Assembly: GCF_020379485.1 (NCBI RefSeq)
Contig: NC_063446.1
Coordinates: forward strand, 19,990,610-20,054,609
Origin: Brassica napus
Taxonomy: Eukaryota; Streptophyta; Magnoliopsida; Brassicales; Brassicaceae
Direction: 5' to 3'
Length of the DNA stretch: 64,000 nucleotides
In this document: piece by piece, positions 35,596-46,920 of the stretch
Numbering within the stretch: position 1 is the stretch's first letter
Layout: every line of letters begins with the position of its first letter
Position numbers and translations under genes: made by a program
Notes under the pieces: model-generated
What the model saw: only the letters and a program-made list of their open reading frames with translations
Database searches by the model: none
Told to the model about the DNA's origin: nothing

Positions 35596-37889
35596 TATGT
35601 AATGGCCATAGGATTATAATTCAAACGAAAGACCAGTCGTATATGGAATTGGTTACAGTTACATAAATGAGTATATATCACTCTTACTAAAAATGAAATA
35701 TTTTCTTAGACCCAACCTTTTTTTGTAGCATTTTAAATTAAATATACCCTTTCATTATAAAATAATTATGGAAATAATATTACACTATTATCTATGTTTC
35801 CAAACAACATAATAATTAATCTTGTGTCCAAACAATATAAAACAATTTAACTCACTAAAGCGTTCAAATAATTAATGAAAAATCAAAATAAATATAAATT
35901 TTTTTTGCAAGTTTAAATAATACAAAATAATTTCAATCAATATCAAATAAATTAAATTTATTGATTATTGTATTTATATTTTCATAAATAAAACTTACCA
36001 TCATTTAAATTTAAATAAATTTGCATATGAAATAAATACTGTACATAAATAAATTGCAGTAAATTGACATCAAATAAATTTTATAGAAAAAAAATTATCA
36101 AAATATATCATAGAATTAATAAAATAAGTTACAAAGATTTATTAAAATTCAAAACGAAAATTTAAATAAAAAAATGAATTAAATAACGTATTATATGATT
36201 TTAAATTTAATAACCACAAAATTCAAATACACTAAAATAAAAATGTTAAAACATTTGTTAAAAATTATTCTAGCACTTTAAAAGTCTATAAAAATAGTTT
36301 ATATAATTGTAACAACAGATAATCTGCTCGGACCCGACATAAACAAAAACAAAAAGACTATACAAACGTTTATTTGTTGTTCCTGGTGAAATGCTGTAAG
36401 ATGATGAGCTTCAATTTAGAAATGAATAATTAAGAAAATCCATTGGGGCAAATCTCTACTTATATCCATATCCTTTTTTGTTGGCTCAATTCTTTTCAAA
36501 CAAATCTGAATGATTTCATTACAAATATATATACAAAATAAAGCTATATAATATTATATAGCTAATTGAATAAAATTTACATACATTTTTATCAATTAAA
36601 AATATTAACTTTATGTTATAATATGGAAATATATAGAGCATAAGAGAATTTATTTAAATTGTAGTTAGTATGATATATACTTATACACAAAAATAAATAT
36701 TACACAACTACTGTCTTAACACTAAACAACATTCAATTAATTTATGAGTTTTCTAAACTAAAATAAAATCTGCATTGTCGTACGGATCATGAAATAGTTT
36801 ATCAAATAAAACAAAAATGTTCATTTAAACTTGTGTTGTTTATCAAAACATGGAAAATAAAATTATTTAATTTTGACGAAAAAATGTGTATTATTTTAGT
36901 GAAAATATGATTTGATGGTTTTGACTGAAAATTTAATTGTGATAAAATATAATTATGTTATTTTATAATATAATACAATTTTGTGGTTTTATCTGGAATA
37001 TATATATTTTGACGATTTTGGCACAAAATATAATTTTATCTTGGCGAGAAAATGTGATTTTGGGATTGTGAAATAAATTTTATAGATTTGGAAAAGAAAA
37101 TGTAATTTTAAGATTTGTGTGATATGAAGTCTAATATGATTAATATATATGTGACAATCAATGATTAGGAATAATATATATTTGATAACAATTTTTGTAT
37201 CTTTTTTTTTTAAATTTTATATTATTAAAAGAAATTAAGAAATCACATTAAACATATAACAAAAAAATTTAGTTTTTTCTTATATGTTATATTTTAAAAA
37301 AATTTAAATGACTATAAATTACTAAAAAGATAAAAGTCTCACATTAAAAATTTTGTGAACAATGGTTTAATTTTTATTGTTCAAGCAAAATACAAATGAT
37401 CATAAATCGTATGAATATGAAGTCCTATTAATAGATATTCATATTATATATATGTATATATATACTAATATCATTTAAACAAATTTATATACGATATAAA
37501 ATATGTAAATATGTTAATTTCAAATTTTCATTGAAAAATTATTGAGATCTTAATATTTTAATTTTAAAATGTGTACTAATAAATTTCACATTAAAATTTT
37601 TATGTTTACCGATTTTAAATTTTGTTACACCAAATATACAAATATTAATAAAATCATATGAGTAGGAAGTTTTATAAATAAATGTTTATAGTAAAATATA
37701 CTATATATATATGTCAATGTCATTGAAGTTAAACTATATACTATATAAAGTAAATAAAATGATTGTTTTGATTTGCTTACCAAAAACATGATTGTAAATA
37801 AACAAAAAGTATTGGTTTTGATTTATGTGTTTACTTTAATGTATATAGTTTATGTATACAAATTATTATTTTCTAAATGTGATTTCTAA
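35596..37889. other. AT-rich intergenic DNA, duplicate of 25976-28254
   Basis: Colinear with the first intergenic copy with scattered substitutions and small indels. No genes are seen. Confidence 0.55.
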
Positions 37890-39260
37890 TCCCCTATATA
37901 TTAATTGAGGAACATTTGAAAAGATGTAACCTTAATTTTGTAATAATTAAAAAAGACTTCTTGCTTATGTGTCAATCAATTAGGTAGTTAATTAATCCTA
38001 CGTGTCAGCCTCACATTGAAATTGAAAACATGTTGGTCCAATTCGATTTTTATATCTCATTAGAAACATTTAATACCAACTATATGATATCATATGATAT
38101 TAACTAAAGCAAAGTGTATTTATTATATATTATTTTCTTAAATAAAACCTACGGAATTACCTAATGTGATTATGATATATATAGTAATTAATGATTTTAA
38201 ATAATGAAGATTTGCTAATAATCTGTATGTTTTCTATCATTTTTGTTTAATTCTTTACTCTTAAAATAAATTACACAATTACATTAATCATATATTAAAA
38301 ATTTAGATTTTTTGTATATGTTGTATTTTGAATTTTTCAAAACAAGTAAAAATTACTAAAACTGTTAAAAGTCTCACATAAACTTTTGTGATCAATATTT
38401 AATTTTTTTCTATAATAAGATACAATGATAATAAAATCATATAAATAAATAATTTTATTTTAATAGATATTTATGTTAATATATATATATATATATATAT
38501 ACTTCATATCGTTTAAATTTAATTATATATCATATACGATAGATACGATAAATAATTTTATTTTAATAGATATTTATGTTTATTTGTTGCGAATAAACAA
38601 GAGCGGTCATTTGATTTATATGTGCAACCCAATTTATTACATAATAGTAACTGATTTCTTAATTATTTAATATATAATTATTATTTTATTATTTGATATT
38701 ATGTAGAAAAATATAAAGTAAGTATTTATTCTGCACAAGACGCAGATCTTAACCTAAATATGTATCTCTTTAATAATTTTGAATCTTAAACATTTTCTAA
38801 ATCTCAGGCCAAAATAAAAGAAGAAAATGAGAATAAACTCAAAAATCAATTTTTATATCGAGCAATAACCAAAATGACACAAAAAAAAGAGAACAATATC
38901 AAAGATAGATAGGATTGGCACGTGAATGTAAGCTTCTTATAACCATAATTAACTTTTAAATTTCTAAATTATGATATAAAACCGAGCTGACATAGTTTCA
39001 TTGTAACCAAATAGTACGCATGAGATTTTTCGACCTAAACGTTAGGTTTTTATGCGATAAATAATTTTTTGACCTAAAATATTTTTTTAAATGGGATCAG
39101 TTCATTAGTAAACAAATTATGTAATTAAAAAAAAGTTTTTAAAAATTTGTTTAAGGGCCAAATATATTAATTCGATAAATAATATAGATTTTTTTATACG
39201 ATATTTCTTAAATAATTTTCATATAAATTTACGCTGAGCAAGGCGCAGGTCTCATCCTAG
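37890..39260 (+). mobile_element. Non-autonomous Helitron, 1371 bp, with empty site
   Basis: It begins TCCCCTATATATTAATTGAGG at an A|T site and ends CATCCTAG before T, matching the Helitron rules (5' TC, 3' CTRR, insertion between A and T, no target duplication). The duplicated copy has the uninterrupted site TTTCTAA|TATATTATTT at 28254/28255, so both borders are exact. No Rep/helicase is present. It contains the 67-base repeat also found at 13686, and internal AT-rich blocks (near 38360) related to DNA on either side. Confidence 0.9.
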
Positions 39261-39899
39261 TATGTTATTTAAACCTGACAATCTCAGAAATACACTTCTT
39301 CAAATCGAAATGATTTTTAATATTGGAAACACTATATATGTATATTCTTTATATACAAAATCACAAGTCACTTAGTCAATCAAATTAGGAGACATGGCAT
39401 AACTTTACAAAAAATAATTCTAATTCATTCAAAAAATAATTTTCTCCCTATTTATTTTTCTGCAACATCAGCTATCTAAATTCATATTTTCTCTCAAAAA
39501 CATTAATCCCACGTTTCAATTGACCACGATATCAAACTGTCTTCTTCTCCTATACATATTTTCAATAGACTCATAAATTATTCCTCAACCTCCACCATTG
39601 CTCTTCTGTTTTTTTATTTATCTTCTCACAGTTTCAATCATCGTTTCTTATCTCCATATCAAATATTGTACTTGTAAAATAGTTTTATTATCAAAGTACT
39701 TATAAACTAGTTATACTCCTGTTTCAGAGCTTTATAAAAGTTTGGAAAACAAAAATTTATCATTAACAAAGGTAACAAAGTATTGCACCATGCGTTTTCA
39801 TATGTCTGATATATCAATATACCATAATAAGAGATTCGTTTTTCAACTCTATTGCATCTTCTTGAGTCTTGACTGCCAGGAATAATAGGCACTGGAGAC

Positions 39900-40066
39900 C
39901 AGTGGCGGATCTAGAACTGCATTTAACCGGGGGCACATAATTTGTTTTCACTATATTTTATAGTTAGATGGGGGCACTGGCTTTGATTAACTTTAATTGC
40001 TTAAAGAAAATTAAGAATGAGACGGGGGCACGTGACCCCGCACGTCCCTTGCTGCGTCCACCCCTG
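39900..40066. mobile_element. hAT-type MITE with perfect 8-bp target duplication
   Basis: The 167-base insert begins CAGTGGCGGATCTAG and ends GCGTCCACCCCTG, giving inverted ends CAGNGGYGGA. It is flanked by CTGGAGAC at 39892-39899 and 40067-40074. The empty site with a single CTGGAGAC is in the first intergenic copy (near 28885). Confidence 0.92.
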
Positions 40067-40246
40067 CTGGAGACAATCAATTTTTTCAATAATTTGATAT
40101 ATTCAGTAAGGTAAAATTTTGATGTTTTTGCTCTCGAAATATATATAACTTCAAAGAATGGTTAAAACCCCGAAATTTGGAAGGGAAAAAATACCATACT
40201 TCTCATTTTGTATCTCCATGTGTTATGTATATGCATCTCCTTCTAA

Positions 40247-40801
40247 TAAATTAAGGGTGCAACTGGATTACAATATTTTGGAACGGAATGATGTGGAATG
40301 GTGGATTCCATTGATTCCAAATGGAATGCATTTTTTTGGAATTAAAACTTCCCGAATGCTTAATTAATGTTTATTCCAAAAAAATTTCACCAGTTATAAT
40401 TAAAAAATGGAATGTGTATTTCATTTCATTCCATAACATTCCATACCCTTCCAGAAAAAAAAATTAACTATCATTTGAAAAATCATTTCAAATCAAAAAC
40501 GTTTTGGAATAAGTGGAATGCTGATTCCATGCCATTAAATTCCAGAAATAATAATTCTTATTATTCCATATATTCCTTTTAGTTGTTACTAGTTACACCC
40601 TTACCATTTGATATGAATGAAATGAAATGGAATGGAATGGTCATTCCACCAATTCCAAAAATATTTTGATAAAATACTAAGAAAAGTATTCCATAACAAA
40701 ATTGTTCATGAATGAATGAAATGTATTCCATTCCATTTTTTGTTGTATTCCATTCCATCTATTTTAGTTCCATTAATTCCAAATCAATTTACCAGTTAGA
40801 G
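40247..40801. mobile_element. GGAATG/CATTCC-rich insertion
   Basis: This 555-base insert is absent at the matching place in the first copy (CCTTCTAAAGTTAAC, near 29271). It is flanked by TCTAA at 40242-40246 and 40802-40806. Many copies of TGGAATG and CATTCCA occur. Inverted motifs GGGTGCAACTGG (40255-40266) and CTAGTTACACCC (40589-40600) suggest a smaller TIR element within it. No coding sequence is seen. Confidence 0.65.
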
Positions 40802-43471
40802 TCTAAAGTTAACTATACATGTCATTTTAGTTCTATATATGAAACTGAAGTTTGTTTTTATTTAAAAGTAAGAGAATTCCCATGTGAAGCATGTGATTAA
40901 TACTAGTATATATTATTTCATTCAGATTAAATATTTTAGTCTTGATTTTTATTCCTAAAAGGCTTTTAATGAAATATCATGACAAAATTCCAATCACCTC
41001 CTTTTGAGTTTGCTCGAACAATGAGAGATTTGATCATTCGTCTAATATTTGTTTCTATTACAGCTCATGTTAATTATTTTTAAAACTTCATATGCACAAA
41101 TAAAATTAAGTTTTGCGACTGACACAAATCACAAAAACCAAATAGGCAATATCGATTGTAAAATGACGTAAGGGGATTAGGTTTTCGGCTCTCGATTTGT
41201 TTATTATTGACTCTCCATAAGTGATTTCATTTTCTACTTCTATAAAATTGTTCTTTGGTTCTCGTTTCTGTTTCATTGATCTGAGTTTTGTATTTTTTTT
41301 AACTTATTCTATGAATTTGGTGAATTACATAAGTGTCAATTTAAAAATATGGACATTTGTAGAAATTAGTTCCATTCCATATACATATCTAGGAATCAAC
41401 TTTTTGAAGAAAATCATCGGCAAATCTAGTCACAGGTTAGTGTTCAAATCTAATATATCAAACTGTTATAGAATATAAGTAAAGACTCGAAATATAAATT
41501 TTCGTCTAGTATATATTTACTAGTTCTGTCTAATAATCATCTAATTCTAGAACAACAAAACAAATTACTTATTTTATTAACCTACGTTTTTGAGGTTTAG
41601 TTACTTAAGAGTATACCGATAAAAATAATATATATAATAATTTATCATTCTAGTATATGTAAACTACGTATAAAGTAAGAACTGTTTGATTTAATAAATG
41701 ATAAACCAGTAAACTTTTAATAAATAGTTTAAATATCTTATTCTTACAATATAATAGCTAGATAGTGTTGCAAAAATGTTAAAACCATTTATTAGACAAA
41801 TATTAGTATAAAAACTCACCCCGCGCATGCGCGCATGTTATCATCTAGTTATCAAATATTTTCAAAAATATGAAAACAATTTATTCTAATGGTTTTTGAA
41901 TTGATAATATATCTATTTATAAGTTTTTGTAAAATTATTAGGCATGCGTGAAAGGACAAAACACCTATTAACATTGCAATGAATACAATTTACAGCTCAC
42001 AGATTTAAAAATAACAATTCGACCCTTTAAGTACATTTTTATTCAGATCACTCTCAAGAGGTTTCTTGAAAAGGGAGAAATATAGAACAAATGTTGGCAC
42101 TACAAGGTAACTTCCAGATGACGAGGTTTCGTTCCAGCCCATAAAACATGCCCTATGATCTTGCCACCGACATCGGGGAATGTCTTGCATCCTGGAAGAG
42201 AACTTACTTTGCCTGTTCTATCGACTTGAACTGGATACTTTAGAAGATGACTTGTCATCACTGTGACTTCCTCTGCTGCATACTGTCTCCAGTTGAGCTC
42301 ACTCAAATGCCTAACTCGTCTCACGCATTCCATGTTCTCTGGCTCCTCGAAACCCTGCTCCAGAAACCCTAGATGCTCTGCCCACAGCGACATTCTGTAT
42401 CCATAGATCTGCATGAGACGGGGGAATATGCAAACAAACCATGTTTTATAAGAGATATTATAGAGATCATGTAATAAATTATGTAGACCAATAATTACAC
42501 GAAGCCAAAGAAGCATGCAAACTCTAATTGAAACGTCTTTGAAAGATTTTTTACCTGACCACGAGGACGAGAGCCTTTCTTAGCCCATGAATGGTGTAGT
42601 TGATACCCTCCCATGGCGATTTCAGTGTCTCTAGTTCCTTCCAATGATCTTTTGTTGATATTCGCAGAACCAATTAAGACAAACTCATCGTCCACTACCA
42701 TACCTTTGGAATGCACATATATCATGAATCTTCGACTCTTCAAAGCTTGCACCTGGATTATTTCGTTGTTTTTGTGAGAAAAAAATGTCATTAATTAAAA
42801 CAAAGATTTCAACAAGAGTCATTAACAATTTTTGCACCAAATTTTAGCAGAAAAAAACAAGAGACATCAAAACATACACATAATATATATATACCTGTGC
42901 GGCATTTGGCTTTGCAATTTTCTTAGGTTGATTCCGAGAACTATATTTGCTAACTGTTTCATCAGAAGCCTCTCGGGTTCCAAGACAGAAGAAGTTCAAA
43001 TAGTCTTGTGGCTCATACTGACCATCAAGTTCAGCTTCCACAAGTGCCTTGTATATAGTTTGATACATCATTTGCATGGTTTTATACTACAGGGATGATG
43101 AAAAGATTTCAGTATAAAGGATGCCAGATTGTTGTTCAAGTCAGTTTATATCTAGCAAACTATGGAAAAAGTATTTACCTGCCAGTATAGAATGCTCTGC
43201 ATAAACATATTTGTTGGATCACCTTCTGGCCACATTGGAATGACAATATAAGCAGCAAACTTTTCCCTAGCTCTAATCTTGCTAGCAATCTTAAGTGCGA
43301 TTTCCATAGGGATTAGATTATTAGCACCTGCATTTCAAGAATCTCCTTGTCAAATAAAATTGCACGCATTAATTAAATTGCCTTTAAAAGCTTAGAATTT
43401 TCTTACCGAGGTCCTTATGTGAACACCAGTTGAATGATGATCCAAAAAAATATTGGTTTTCAATGTAAATG

Positions 43472-44999
43472 TGATTACGCGTTTAAGCACACACCAATTA
43501 ACCTAATGTGCCAACAATACCACAATCGAATGGTATGTCATTGTAGCATTTTAGGATCGAATCCACAGAGAACTAGAGACTTATAACACCAAGAATACAC
43601 AAACCTTCCTAATCTAAGCAAACAAGAAGATAGATGATTTGTAACAAACTAATATCCTAGAAATATAAACAAGTGAATCCATGGGCTAAGGGAATTGACT
43701 TCAAGTAACTAAGATCCAATCTAGGTGACAAGCTTTCAATCAAAGTAATCTCTTAAGTCTAAACACAATTTTAGACAAGTCCTATGTCTAGGTAAATGTC
43801 CATTTGCTTAGAAATCATTAAACATCAAATGTCTTTGGCTTAATTCAATCAAGCAATCTTTAAGTTCAAGTTTAATAACTATCTAGCAATTTTAACATCA
43901 AGTGTCCTTGGCTAATCTCACTAGAGCTTAGTTGAGTTGATTCAAACACTTCATCTAATCATGTCTGATGAGAAGTGTTTAGAAATCAGGTTTAGAGTGA
44001 TCAAGACTAAACAAGCATTAAAAATACTCAACAAGCAAGTTCATACAAGGATCTAATACAATAACACCATAGATCTTCACTAAGTTACTCTAATCTCCCT
44101 AACCCATGAATTCTTAAGGAAACTACTCACTAATCTCCATGAAAACACTTAATCTCATAATAGATTGAAGCATATTCAAGTAGATACAACAGAGAATAAA
44201 GATAAACAAGGATTAAACAAGCAAATTCAAGAGAATAAGAAGAAAAGAAACTAAAGATTCAAGCTTTCTCTCTCAAGAGTTCTTGTGTTCTTCATAAAAA
44301 AGTAGATAGATCCCCAATTATTGTCTGAAAAGTAGTTATATATATCTAAAACTCGAGCTGGGGTTGACCCATAAAAACAGATATTTTTCTCCGTAGTGAC
44401 CATAAAAGGTCGCTACCAGAGGTCACTACGCCTGTAGCGACCTGACATGCCCGCTACGGGTGGCCGCTAGGACACTTAGACGATTTTTTTCGCATTCTTG
44501 AACTCATAGCGACCTCATTATGCCGCCACGGAAGACCGCTACAGAAAGCGCTTCAACTATAGCGGTCTCTCTAACCCGCTACACACTCCCGCTACGGTAC
44601 TTAGGCGCCTCAGCTCTATCTTCTGTAGCGACCATCTTTTGCCGCTACGCCTGGCCGCTAGGAATGTCATATTGATATGTGTGTAGTATTTTGATCATAA
44701 ATCCCTCAATACAGCTCCAAACGACTTGAAACCACCTCCATTGTAAAGCTAACTCAATTTCCAGTGTCTCCACAAATTTTGAGCTTCAGAAGAGATCTTT
44801 AAGGCCTTCATCCGTGTTCATCTTTCACTCTTTGGACTCAAAATCCCTCCAATGGTCTTCTAACTCATCCATGGTGCTCTCCAACACCTGATATGTACAA
44901 ATGCAATGATATGCAACCTAAATGTGCCTAAATGATACTCTAGATGACCAAACCATGCAAGAATAAGAAGTTAAAAACATGTAAATTCACAAGATATCA
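43472..44999 (-). repeat. 3' LTR of the Athila-type element
   Basis: It spans 1528 bases. The part 43667-44999 aligns base for base with 52951-54283 with four substitutions that I count. The outer part 43472-43666 is strongly different from the corresponding part of the other LTR. It contains a cluster of GTAGCGAC/GTCGCTAC-type motifs (44397-44660). Confidence 0.9.
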
Positions 45000-45011
45000 A
45001 CTCCCCCACAC
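45000..45011 (-). other. Polypurine tract
   Basis: The minus strand reads GTGTGGGGGAGT directly before the 3' LTR start TGATATC, the expected site of plus-strand priming. Confidence 0.8.
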
Positions 45012-46920
45012 TAGTCCTTTACTTGTCCTCAAGTAAACTTTAAGTCCTAAGAAGGAAGAAGTTTGAAAAAGGGAGCTCATAGCCAAAAGACACACATCCT
45101 AGCTCTTCTACAACATTCCAAATGATCATAGCAAACAATCATTGGTCATTCTTTTATCAGTCTAGCTTCTCAATGCCTATCAAACTCTTTTTATTTCTTT
45201 ATACAAAGTGCAATGCTCATCAATCAACAAGTAACTTCAACCAATTCTCACATTCATTCACACACACACACACAAGGTGGATTCTCACAAATGGGCACAT
45301 GATCTCAATCACTTGGCTTGGTAGATTAATGGTCTTTTATGAATGAAAAGAAAGGTTCAAATACAATCTTTTTAATGGTGGTAATCACTCAAGAACAAGG
45401 AGCATGATCATTATGCAAAATTTATCTAAGACTAGGAGCAATTCATGCATACATAGCTCATTCACATCATTCTACTCTTCTTCCTAAGTGATTACAAATT
45501 CTACCCATCTTTTATATTTCAAAACCCAAGTATATACACTTCACTCACATTTCTCACCAAGTGAACTCTCTTTTTTTTTTTTTTTATTTACATGATCAAC
45601 CAACTAAGAACTTGACACTCTTTTTCTTTCCCCATTATGATCTTTCATTCATTTTTTTTTACTTTGGGGAATTCTAATTGACACACTTAAGAGTTTTTCT
45701 TCTTTTATTTTCTTGGTTCCTATTGGTTTTCTTTTCTTATTGACACTCTTTGATCTTTTTTTTTTTCTTCTCTCAAACCCAAGATATAACAACTTAAAAA
45801 CACACAAACTCACTCACCATCCTAGATGCTAGTTCAAATGAGGATCTTATGCTAGCAATAGATGAGAACAAACATATGTCGCTCCCAATACTCTCAAGAT
45901 TTTGCACATGACAAGCTATCAATAAGAGACCTCACTCAACAAATCAATATTGGTTTCAAAGAATGGCAAGGGTTTAAGGGTAGGGGAGTGCCATTCGGGT
46001 TAATCAAAGGATAATACATGGAATAAGATAACCCAAATGTGTATGAAATCCATGATCAAGTATGCAAGTGCCCATATGCAAGAGAGATTAAATTCATTAT
46101 GCCCAAGTTCAGTTTGTAATTGGTTTCAAGAACAATGTCAATATCATATGAGCAACATGTTTGAAAAAGAGTTTTCAAGGCTCAAGAGATGCTTGTAGAT
46201 ATGTTCTTTTCATGGCAATTTCAATCATGGCTCCCTATGCATAATTCAAAACACATAACTCTTTTTAAGATTTTTTTTTTTTTTAGAAATCACAAGAAAA
46301 TCCAAAATGAAAATCATTAAAATCCACACAAATGCAAAGTGCTAGATATGTCAAATGCAAATCATCCAAATAAAAACAAGCAAAATGATCAGTTTTTATA
46401 GTACCTCCACCACACTCGAATCACACAGTCTCTTGTGTGACTTTGAATTTGGAGTGGTTTACATGATAGGTAAAATAAAAATTACTAGAGATGTGGAGAG
46501 ATTTTAAACCGGATTAGAGTACTTACCTTGTGACTGTAGCGACATGAGCATGTCACTATGGATATGTCGCTACGGTCCTTAGCCAAATATTGCATTCTCC
46601 TCGTTTGGTCGTAGCAACATGAGGATGTCGCTATGCACGTCGCTAAGGTTGTCCGTAAAGGGTTATAGCGACATGTGTGGGTCGCTATGAGCATGTCTCC
46701 ACAGCACTTGTGTTTCTTTCCTAGCCTCTTTTGAAACCTTTCCTTTTCCTGAGCACATTCCAAACTGAAATCACACACAATTCACACAAACAAACACACA
46801 AACAAGGATAGTTCACACAATTTATTAAAAACATTCACACATATATACAAAGGATACTCTTGGGATTTCCTCCCAAGTGAGCTTGTTTTAAGTCTCTAGC
46901 TTGACTTTGCCTCCTTTAGG
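45012..46920 (-). other. Non-coding spacer between pol and the 3' LTR
   Basis: About 1.9 kb lies where some Athila relatives keep an env-like ORF. Only short frames exist (for example 98 codons at 46485-46778) with no recognised domain. Poly-T tracts and a second cluster of GTAGCGAC-type motifs (46530-46700) are present. Confidence 0.6.

Larger units (their letters stand above)
39261..42099. other. Intergenic DNA with small insertions, duplicate of 28255-30562
   Basis: Colinear with the first intergenic copy except for the MITE at 39900-40066, the insertion at 40247-40801 and absence of a roughly 215-base segment (29048-29262). The Helitron-like 3' ends recur here at about 40875-40907 and 41819-41850. 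No genes are seen. Confidence 0.55.
33686..43345. repeat. Second copy of the large tandem duplication
   Basis: It matches 23475-31805 in order and orientation: exon 1 of copy B, upstream DNA, intergenic DNA and the last four exons of copy C. It is longer mainly because of the Helitron at 37890-39260, the MITE at 39900-40066 and the insertion at 40247-40801. Confidence 0.8.

Noticed and set aside
45240..45290. Short CA/AC repeat as a CRISPR-like or regulatory array
   Set aside because: It is a simple microsatellite in the non-coding part of the retrotransposon; CRISPR arrays are not expected in plant DNA.
46485..46778. Possible env-like ORF of the retrotransposon
   Set aside because: It is short, has no transmembrane or signal segment, and is built partly from the GTAGCGAC-type repeats.
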